NCBI GenBank assembly: GCA_013816685.1
Contig: JACDDX010000102.1
Location: forward strand, 1 to 6,309
Origin: Gemmatimonadales bacterium
GTDB taxonomy: Bacteria > Gemmatimonadota > Gemmatimonadetes > Gemmatimonadales > GWC2-71-9
Direction: 5' to 3'
DNA length: 6,309 nucleotides
Below, piece by piece: positions 1-6,309 of this stretch; the first letter of the stretch is position 1, and each line of letters opens with the position of its first letter. Below the pieces are notes generated by a model. The model did not search any database. It had not been told where the DNA came from and saw only the letters and a list, made by a program, of their open reading frames with translations. Both the position numbers and the translations under genes were made by a program.

Positions 1-1071
1 GATCTGCACGGCGCGGCCATCATCCGGGCACTCCGGGCGCGCTACCCACGGGCGCTGATCGAGGCGCTTGGCGGTCCGCTGATGGCGGCGGCGGGCGCCG
101 TGATGCGGCATCGGATGGAGGGACTGGCGGCGTTCGGTCTGGTGGAAGTGGTGACCAAGCTGCGCGCGCACGTCCGGCTGCTCCGCTCGCTCTCGAATGA
201 CTTCCGCGCCGGCCGTTACGACCTCGTCATCCTGATCGACTACCCGGGCTTCCATGTGCGACTGGCCGAAGCGGCTCGCCGCCACGGCGCGCGGGTGCTC
301 TACTACATCGCGCCGCAGCTCTGGGCCTGGCGTCCGGGGCGCGCGCGGCGGCTGGCTGCCGCCGTGGACCGCGTCGCCGTCGTGCTGCCGTTCGAGGAGA
401 GCTTCTTCGAGGCACTGGGCGTCCGAAGCGATTACGTCGGGCACCCGCTGGTCGACGACGGCCCGCGTCCGACCCGTCTGGCGGCCCGCGAGCACTTCGG
501 CATCGCTCCTGAGGCCCGGGTGCTGGGACTCTTTCCGGGCAGCCGATCGCAGGAGGTGCGACGACTCTGGGCGCCATTCCGCGACGCAGGCCTGCGACTG
601 CTGCATGAGGGCCGGTGTGATCGGGTGCTCGTCGCCGGCCGTGAGGGCGAGAGCTATCCCGACGCCGGTCCGATCGAGATCGTGAGCGGCCATCCCGCCG
701 CGCTCCTGGCCGCGGCCGATGCGACCCTCGCGAAATCGGGAACCACGACTCTCGAAGCGGCGCTCACCGACACTCCCATGGTCGTGGCCTATCGGGTGCA
801 CGTGCTGACGTGGCAGGTCTTTCAGCGGCTGCGCACCGTGCGCTGGGTGAGTCTGGTCAACCTCGTTGCCGGCCGTGAAGTCGTGCCCGAGCTGCTGCAG
901 GAGCGGGCCAATGCCGGCGACCTCGCCGCCGCGATCCGTCCACTGCTCGATCCCGATGATCCGCGAACCCGGGCCCAGCGCGAGGGACTGGCGCTGGTGC
1001 GCGAGCGACTCGGATCGCCCGGTGCCTCGGGCCGGGTCGTCTGCCTCGCGGTCGATCTCCTCGAGCGGTGA
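1..1071 (+). CDS. lpxB: Lipid A disaccharide synthase LpxB (5' end outside window)
   Basis: LpxB (GT-B fold, family GT19) joins UDP-2,3-diacylglucosamine to lipid X on the cytoplasmic face of the inner membrane, giving the disaccharide 1-phosphate that LpxK uses. The reading frame is open from base 1, and its first residues DLHGA match the family motif GD-x-x-GA. By comparison with E. coli LpxB about 18 N-terminal residues are missing; the ATG at 82 is therefore internal. Visible family motifs are ILIDYPGF, whose Asp (238-240) matches E. coli D98; YYIAPQLWAW; VLPFEESFF; GHPLVDD (from 439); LFPGSRSQEV, whose Arg (544-546) matches E. coli R201; KSGTTTLEAAL (733-765); and NLVAGREVVPELLQE (859-903). 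The 356 residues present cover the rest of a normal-length protein. The stop TGA overlaps the next gene's GTG start, so the two are probably translationally coupled. Identification is secure. Confidence 0.96.
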   Translation, partial: DLHGAAIIRALRARYPRALIEALGGPLMAAAGAVMRHRMEGLAAFGLVEVVTKLRAHVRLLRSLSNDFRAGRYDLVILIDYPGFHVRLAEAARRHGARVLYYIAPQLWAWRPGRARRLAAAVDRVAVVLPFEESFFEALGVRSDYVGHPLVDDGPRPTRLAAREHFGIAPEARVLGLFPGSRSQEVRRLWAPFRDAGLRLLHEGRCDRVLVAGREGESYPDAGPIEIVSGHPAALLAAADATLAKSGTTTLEAALTDTPMVVAYRVHVLTWQVFQRLRTVRWVSLVNLVAGREVVPELLQERANAGDLAAAIRPLLDPDDPRTRAQREGLALVRERLGSPGASGRVVCLAVDLLER

Positions 1072-1721
1072 AGGTCCGGCTTTCGCCCGGCACGGCGCGG
1101 GTGCTGTCCGGCCCTGCGCTCCGCGCGCTGGCCGCCACGTGGCGCATCCGGACCTACAACGAAGGGCGGTGGCGCGCCATCTATGAGCGGCGCGCGCCGC
1201 ATGTCTTCCTCCTCTGGCACGAAGCGCTGCTCCCGCTCCTCTGGCAGCATCGCGCGCAGGGCATCGCCATCGTGGTGAGCGAAGCACGGGACGGGCAGTA
1301 TCTCACCGATGTCGCCCTCTCGCTCGGCTATCGTGCCGTCCGCGGCTCGAGCACCCGCGGGGCGACGCGTGCCCTGCTCGGTGCCGTCCGCGAGTTGCGG
1401 GCGGGCCACGCCGTCGCCTTCACGCCCGACGGTCCGCGCGGCCCTCGGCGGCAGCTCAAAGCCGGCGCGGTGGCCGCCGCCCAGCGGGCCGGGGCAGCCG
1501 TGATCCCTCTCCACGCCACGGCGGATCGCCTGTGGCGGTTACATTCGTGGGACCGATTCATGATTCCCAAGCCGGGCAGCCGGCTCAGTATCAGCTACGG
1601 CGAGCCCTTCGAGGTAGCGCCAGGCGACGCCGGGCTGGCGGCGGGCGTCACCCGGGCGGAGCAGGCGCTGGCGGCCATCGCGGGAGCGGCATGGCAAGAC
1701 GAGGCGACACCCACCGATTGA
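1068..1721 (+). CDS. DUF374 (LpxJ-family) lysophospholipid/lipid A acyltransferase
   Basis: This 217-residue protein belongs to the DUF374 group of lysophospholipid acyltransferase-like proteins. Visible family motifs are LLWHEALLP (His51, the probable acyltransferase histidine), VVSEARDG (69-76), RGSSTRGATRAL (92-103), TPDGPRGPR (119-127), KAGAVAAAQRAGAAVIPL (131-148) and WDRFMIPKPGSRL (161-173). One characterised DUF374 branch, LpxJ of Helicobacter and Campylobacter, adds a secondary acyl chain to lipid A and can act without Kdo. The position between lpxB and lpxK makes a lipid A late acyltransferase the best inference, but the sequence does not show which chain or acyl donor is used. I see no signal peptide or clear membrane segment, so it is probably a peripheral inner-membrane protein. 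It starts at GTG 1068, overlapping the lpxB stop in GTGA; I see no good Shine-Dalgarno. Family assignment is strong, the exact reaction moderate. Confidence 0.9.
   Translation: MKVRLSPGTARVLSGPALRALAATWRIRTYNEGRWRAIYERRAPHVFLLWHEALLPLLWQHRAQGIAIVVSEARDGQYLTDVALSLGYRAVRGSSTRGATRALLGAVRELRAGHAVAFTPDGPRGPRRQLKAGAVAAAQRAGAAVIPLHATADRLWRLHSWDRFMIPKPGSRLSISYGEPFEVAPGDAGLAAGVTRAEQALAAIAGAAWQDEATPTD
1682..1686 (+). promoter_or_regulatory. Possible ribosome binding site for lpxK (GGGAG)
   Basis: GGGAG lies 4 bases before ATG 1691, inside the 3' end of the acyltransferase gene. It is the main reason for preferring that ATG over the in-frame TTG at 1718, which has no purine-rich element at normal spacing. 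In GC-rich coding sequence such a short match can arise by chance. Confidence 0.35.
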
Positions 1722-2731
1722 TCCGTTGGCTCTGGACGAGTCGGCGGATGGATGCGCGCACGGCCAGACTCGCGCTCCTGCCCGTCAGCGGACTGTGGAG
1801 CGGCGCGATGGAAGTGCGTCGTCAGGCGTATCAACGGGGCTGGCTCAAGAGCGCGGCGCTGCCCCTGCCGTCCGTGGCGATCGGCAATCTGACGGTGGGT
1901 GGCTCCGGTAAAACCCCGGTAGCCATCTGGGTCGCGCGTCACTACGTTGCCCGCGGCCTCATCCCCGGCATTCTCCTGCGGGGCTACGGCGGTGACGAGG
2001 CGCTGGTTCATCAGGAGTCGGTGCCCGAGGCCCGGGTCGTCGTCGATCCGGATCGGCTTGCCGGCGGCGTAGCGGCGGCGGCGAGCGGCGCCGATGTGCT
2101 GGTGCTGGACGACGCCTATCAGCGGCTCGACGTCCGACGCGATCTCAACATCGCGGTGGTCAGCGCGGAGACGACGCGCGCCGTGCGATGGGCGCTTCCG
2201 GCGGGGCCATGGCGCGAGGGACTGTCCGCGCTGGCGCGGGCCGACGTCGTTATCGTGACGCGGAAGCGGGCAACCGCCGATGCCGCCGCGATGCTGGCCG
2301 CCGAGCTGACCGATTGGGTGCCGGGCCCGGTGGCGATCGCCCACCTCGGGCTGCGTCGGCTCACCGGTCTGGTGAGCGGCACCTGTCACGATGTGTCCAC
2401 TCTGGCGGGAAAGCGGGTCGTGGCGGCGTCGGGCATCGCCGACCCGGACGCCTTTGTCGCGCAGATCAAGGCGACCGGTGCGCAGGTGCAGGTGGCTACG
2501 TGGCGCGACCACCACGAGTATCAGGCCACCGATGTCGCGTGGCTGGCGCACGCCGCACGACGCGCGGACTTCGTTGCCGTCACGCAGAAGGACGCCGTCA
2601 AGCTGCGCGATCGCTGGCCCGCCATGGCCCCCGAGCCGCTGGTGGCGGTGCTGGATCTGGAATGGGAATCCGGCGGCCCCGCACTGGCCGCCGCGCTCGA
2701 CGCCGTCGTGACCACGGCTCCGCGCGTCTAA
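1691..2731 (+). CDS. lpxK: Tetraacyldisaccharide 4'-kinase LpxK
   Basis: LpxK phosphorylates the 4' position of the lipid A disaccharide made by LpxB, using ATP at the inner membrane. With the ATG at 1691 the protein has 346 residues, near family length. Visible parts: the N-terminal segment LALLPVSGLW, the Walker A motif GNLTVGGSGKTP (65-76, Lys74), RGYGGDE (97-103), DDAYQR (140-145), LPAGPWREG, DHHEY (273-277) and TQKDAVKL (298-305). The Asp of GDE and the first His of DHH match, by motif position, the catalytic Asp/His pair described in Aquifex LpxK. Two features are unusual. About 18 residues normally found between RGYGG and GDE are missing, and the usual DDGxQH reads DDAYQR. The start is uncertain. 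ATG 1691 has GGGAG just upstream and overlaps the previous gene by 31 bases; TTG 1718 would give a 4-base TTGA overlap and an N-terminus more like E. coli; ATG 1748 is also possible. Confidence 0.93.
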   Translation: MARRGDTHRLIRWLWTSRRMDARTARLALLPVSGLWSGAMEVRRQAYQRGWLKSAALPLPSVAIGNLTVGGSGKTPVAIWVARHYVARGLIPGILLRGYGGDEALVHQESVPEARVVVDPDRLAGGVAAAASGADVLVLDDAYQRLDVRRDLNIAVVSAETTRAVRWALPAGPWREGLSALARADVVIVTRKRATADAAAMLAAELTDWVPGPVAIAHLGLRRLTGLVSGTCHDVSTLAGKRVVAASGIADPDAFVAQIKATGAQVQVATWRDHHEYQATDVAWLAHAARRADFVAVTQKDAVKLRDRWPAMAPEPLVAVLDLEWESGGPALAAALDAVVTTAPRV

Positions 2732-2739
2732 TTCACCAC

Positions 2740-2743
2740 GGAG
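2740..2743 (+). promoter_or_regulatory. Weak, distant GGAG upstream of glutamate dehydrogenase
   Basis: GGAG is the only Shine-Dalgarno-like element in the 28-base gap between lpxK and the glutamate dehydrogenase gene. It ends 16 bases before the ATG, farther than usual. The rest of the gap shows no hairpin and no -10/-35 pair. Translation may instead depend on re-initiation after lpxK or on a leader without a Shine-Dalgarno. Confidence 0.2.
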
Positions 2744-2759
2744 ACCGCCCCGACCGCCT

Positions 2760-4064
<1,305 letters not shown>

Positions 4065-4070
4065 CCGTCG

Positions 4071-4556
4071 ATGGAACTCGTGCTCGTTGCGGTGGGGAAG
4101 CTGCGTCCGTTCTACCGCGAGGCCTGCAACGAGTACGCGCGACGGCTCTCCCGCTACGTGCGCTTCGCCGAGCACGAGGTCCGCGAAGCGAGCCGCGAGC
4201 CCACGCTGACGGCACAGCAGACGCTGGAGGCGCGCCGGATCGACGCCCGGATCCCGGAGGGAGCGTTCAGGATCGCGCTGAGTCGGCAGGGACACGCGTG
4301 GTCGAGCACGGAGCTGGCCGGGGAGGTGGAGCGCTGGCTCCTCGCCGCGCGGCCGGTCAGCCTGACGATCGGCGGGTCCACCGGCCTGGCGCCGGAATTT
4401 CTCGCTCGATGCGCCGCCCGCTGGAGCCTCGGGCCGCTGACGATGCCGCATGAGCTCGCGCGCGTCATTGTCGTCGAGCAGCTTTACCGGGCGTTCACCA
4501 TTCTGCGCGGCGAGCCGTATCATAAAGGTGCCGACCACCGGGCTGGCGACGCGTGA
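4071..4556 (+). CDS. rlmH: 23S rRNA (pseudouridine-1915-N3)-methyltransferase RlmH
   Basis: RlmH is a small SPOUT-class homodimeric methyltransferase. It uses SAM to methylate N3 of pseudouridine 1915 in helix 69 of 23S rRNA, acting on assembled 70S ribosomes. The 161-residue protein begins MELVLVAVGKLRPFY, typical of the family, followed by EYARRLSRYV (21-30). The C-terminal trefoil-knot region has VSLTIGGSTGLAP (96-108), WSLGPLTMPHELARVIVVEQ (118-137), LYRAFTI and PYHK (149-152). Two details differ from E. coli: the loop usually written IGGPEG reads IGGSTG, and nine residues (GADHRAGDA) follow PYHK, where E. coli RlmH ends almost at once. It starts at ATG 4071, six bases after the glutamate dehydrogenase stop, with no convincing Shine-Dalgarno, and lies seven bases before the next gene. 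Co-transcription with its neighbours is likely; a functional link is not implied. Confidence 0.94.
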   Translation: MELVLVAVGKLRPFYREACNEYARRLSRYVRFAEHEVREASREPTLTAQQTLEARRIDARIPEGAFRIALSRQGHAWSSTELAGEVERWLLAARPVSLTIGGSTGLAPEFLARCAARWSLGPLTMPHELARVIVVEQLYRAFTILRGEPYHKGADHRAGDA

Positions 4557-4563
4557 CCGCCCC

Positions 4564-5283
4564 GTGACCGAGTGGTTCCGCGATTCCTTCGGTGAGGATT
4601 ATCTCCGGCTCTATCCCCACCGCAATGACGAGGAGGCCGAGCGCATCACGGCCCTCATCGTCCGCACCGTCGGGTTGGAGCCGGGGTGGCGCGTCCTCGA
4701 TGTCGCGTGCGGCGCGGGCCGGCACGCGCGGGCCTTCCGCCGGGTCGGCGCCGAGTGTGTCGGGCTCGATCTGTCGGCGGTGCTGCTCCGCGTGGCCCAG
4801 GCGACGACGGACGCCTGGCTGGTGCGGGCCGACATGCGCCGGATTCCCGTGCGGCCCTGCTCGATGCACCTCGTCGTCAACCTGTTCACCAGCTTCGGCT
4901 ATTTCGAGCGCGACGAGGAGCACGCACTCGCGCTGACCGAGATGACCGCCGCGCTGCGGCCGGGTGGCTGGTTCGTCATCGACTTCCTCAATCCCGCCGC
5001 GGTCCGCGCCGGTCTCGTGCCGCGCGAGACGGTGGCGCTGGGCGACGGTGAGCCCGCGCACGTCACCCGCTCGATGTCGCCCGACGGCCGGCACGTCATC
5101 AAGACCATCGACTCTGCCAGCCGCTCCTATGTGGAGCGGGTGCGCCTCTTCCGACCCGACGAGATGACCGCCATGCTCGAGGCGCGCGGCATCGCGGTGA
5201 GCCATCGCTTCGGCGACTACGATGCGGGGAGGCCGTCTGACGCCTCGCCGCGGAGCATCCTCATGGGACGATCCCCGGCATGA
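4564..5283 (+). CDS. Class I SAM-dependent methyltransferase, substrate unknown
   Basis: This 239-residue protein has a Rossmann-type SAM-binding core. Motif I is VLDVACGAGRHARAF (44-58). The acidic end of strand 2 lies in VGLDLS (66-71), a RADM segment (88-91) matches the adenine-binding region, and the core continues with NLFTSFGYF (106-114) and LRPGGWFVIDFLNP (131-144). The C-terminal part has FRPDEMTAMLEARGI (196-210) and ends with a SPRSILMGR-type strand, usual in small-molecule methyltransferases of this group. I chose GTG 4564, seven bases after the rlmH stop, because MTEWFRDSFGEDYLRLYPHR is a typical N-terminus for this family. The frame is open farther back to an ATG at 4450, but that would overlap rlmH by 107 bases with low-complexity serine-rich sequence. 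The stop overlaps the bshC start in ATGA, which suggests translational coupling and perhaps a role in bacillithiol chemistry. The substrate cannot be read from the sequence. Confidence 0.88.
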   Translation: MTEWFRDSFGEDYLRLYPHRNDEEAERITALIVRTVGLEPGWRVLDVACGAGRHARAFRRVGAECVGLDLSAVLLRVAQATTDAWLVRADMRRIPVRPCSMHLVVNLFTSFGYFERDEEHALALTEMTAALRPGGWFVIDFLNPAAVRAGLVPRETVALGDGEPAHVTRSMSPDGRHVIKTIDSASRSYVERVRLFRPDEMTAMLEARGIAVSHRFGDYDAGRPSDASPRSILMGRSPA

Positions 5284-6309
5284 CCCTCCGGCTTGTCTCG
5301 ACGCCGCTTCCGATGGAACTGCGAATGCCGGTGCCGCGTCAGGGCGGGTTGGACCCCGCGCTCCTCGCAGCCTGTATCAGCGCGCCTAGAATCGGCCCGA
5401 CGATCGAGCGGCTTCGGGATCCGTCCGTCCTTGCGGTGACGACCGGTCAGCAGCCCGGGCTGTTCACCGGGCCGTTGTATACGATCTACAAAGCGCTGTC
5501 GGCCGCCGCGCTCGCCGCCGAGCTGGAACGGCGCTGGCAGCGGCCGGTCGTGCCCATCTTCTGGGTCGCGGGCGACGACCATGACTTCGCCGAGGCGAGC
5601 CGGGCCACCTGGATCGCCGGCGACGGCGGGCTGATGACCGGCGCGCTGCCGCCGAGACCGCCCGACGCGCCACTCACGCCGATGTACCGGCAGCCGCTGG
5701 GCGCGGCGATCGAGGATGTCCTGCGGCAACTGGGCGAGAGCCTGCCCGCATCGGAGTTTCGCGAGGCGACGCTCGACTGGCTGCGCCGCTATTGGGTGCC
5801 TGACGCCACGGTCGCCGCGGCGTTTGCCGGCTCGCTCGCGGAGCTGCTCGCGCCCGCCGGGATCGTGTGCATCGAGAGCTCGCACCCGGCGGTGAAGCGT
5901 GCGACCGCGCCGCTCCTGATCCGCGCGCTCGAGCAGGCAGGTCCGCTGGACGCCGCGCTCGGCGCCCTGGCAACCGGGTGGCGCGCCGCCGGGCACGAGC
6001 CTGCGGTTGCGCTGGGCGACGGCGCCAGTCTCGTCATGCTGGAAGGGCCGGCCGGGCGCGACCGGCTGATTGTCGACGGGGATGGGTTTGCGAGCCGCCG
6101 TGGGCGAGAGCGACTCGAACTCCAGGAATTGCGTGGCATCGCCGCGCGCGAGCCCGAGCGGCTCTCGCCGAACGTGCTCCTCCGGCCGGTGGTCGAGAGC
6201 GCGCTGCTGCCGACCGTGGCCTACGTGGCGGGCCCCGGTGAGATGGCCTATCTCGAGCTGACCTCGCCTGTGTATGACGAGCTCGGTGTGGCCCGGCAGC
6301 TTCCGGTAC
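5280..6309 (+). CDS. bshC: Bacillithiol biosynthesis cysteine-adding enzyme BshC (3' end outside window)
   Basis: BshC is thought to ligate cysteine to GlcN-malate in the last step of making bacillithiol, a low-molecular-weight thiol that buffers redox state and detoxifies electrophiles and metals. The frame starts at ATG 5280, overlapping the methyltransferase stop in ATGA, and stays open to the window end, giving 343 codons of a protein usually near 540. Family motifs are clear: VTTGQQPGLFTGPLYTIYKA (53-72), VVPIFWVAGDDHDF (90-103; the usual form is GEDHDF), GIVCIESSHPAVKRATAPL (194-212), LSPNVLLRPVVESALLPTVA (295-314) and YVAGPGEMAYL (315-325), followed by the PVYDELG segment (330-336). 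The N-terminus is short: GQQPG lies at 56-60, about 35 residues earlier than in Bacillus subtilis BshC. The missing C-terminal part should hold the coiled-coil region of the family. The partner genes bshA and bshB are not in the window. Confidence 0.95.
   Translation, partial: MTLRLVSTPLPMELRMPVPRQGGLDPALLAACISAPRIGPTIERLRDPSVLAVTTGQQPGLFTGPLYTIYKALSAAALAAELERRWQRPVVPIFWVAGDDHDFAEASRATWIAGDGGLMTGALPPRPPDAPLTPMYRQPLGAAIEDVLRQLGESLPASEFREATLDWLRRYWVPDATVAAAFAGSLAELLAPAGIVCIESSHPAVKRATAPLLIRALEQAGPLDAALGALATGWRAAGHEPAVALGDGASLVMLEGPAGRDRLIVDGDGFASRRGRERLELQELRGIAAREPERLSPNVLLRPVVESALLPTVAYVAGPGEMAYLELTSPVYDELGVARQLPV

Noticed and set aside
1532..1690. Longer lpxK form starting at ATG 1532
   Set aside because: The extra 53 residues overlap the conserved C-terminal part of the acyltransferase gene, are Arg/Gly/Ala low-complexity, and lie outside the normal LpxK N-terminus.
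4450..4563. Longer methyltransferase form starting at ATG 4450
   Set aside because: It would overlap the conserved end of rlmH by 107 bases and adds serine-rich sequence unlike the family. GTG 4564 gives the usual MTEWF-type N-terminus.

Overview
The window is a densely packed, GC-rich, all-plus-strand stretch of bacterial chromosome. It holds seven protein genes, the first and last cut by the window edges. Gaps between genes are at most 28 bases and three junctions overlap. I see no RNA genes, mobile elements, CRISPR arrays, terminators or convincing promoters. Lipid A genes (lpxB, lpxK) mean a diderm with an LPS-type outer membrane. A bacillithiol gene (bshC) occurs in Bacillota, Deinococcota, Bacteroidota, Acidobacteriota, Gemmatimonadota and some others. 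That combination, with high GC and dense packing, fits Gemmatimonadota best and Acidobacteriota second; this placement is inference.

Region 1 (1-2731) is a lipid A block. It contains the 3' part of lpxB (lipid A disaccharide synthase), a DUF374 acyltransferase of the family that includes the late acyltransferase LpxJ, and lpxK (lipid A 4'-kinase). lpxB and the acyltransferase overlap by 4 bases. lpxK starts inside the end of the acyltransferase gene. The Kdo transferase gene (waaA/kdtA), often found in such blocks, is not between them. LpxK has a shortened loop and a changed DDxxQ motif.

Region 2 (2760-4064) is a complete hexameric-type glutamate dehydrogenase gene, 28 bases after lpxK. It links central nitrogen and carbon metabolism and has no obvious tie to lipid A.

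Region 3 (4071-6309) contains rlmH (23S rRNA pseudouridine-1915 N3-methyltransferase), a small class I SAM methyltransferase of unknown substrate, and the first ~343 codons of bshC (cysteine-adding enzyme of bacillithiol synthesis). The methyltransferase and bshC overlap in ATGA. The most interesting hypothesis here is that this methyltransferase acts on bacillithiol, as NmbA does in green sulfur bacteria. Most of the window is otherwise conserved housekeeping sequence, and I find no evidence for a wholly new system.
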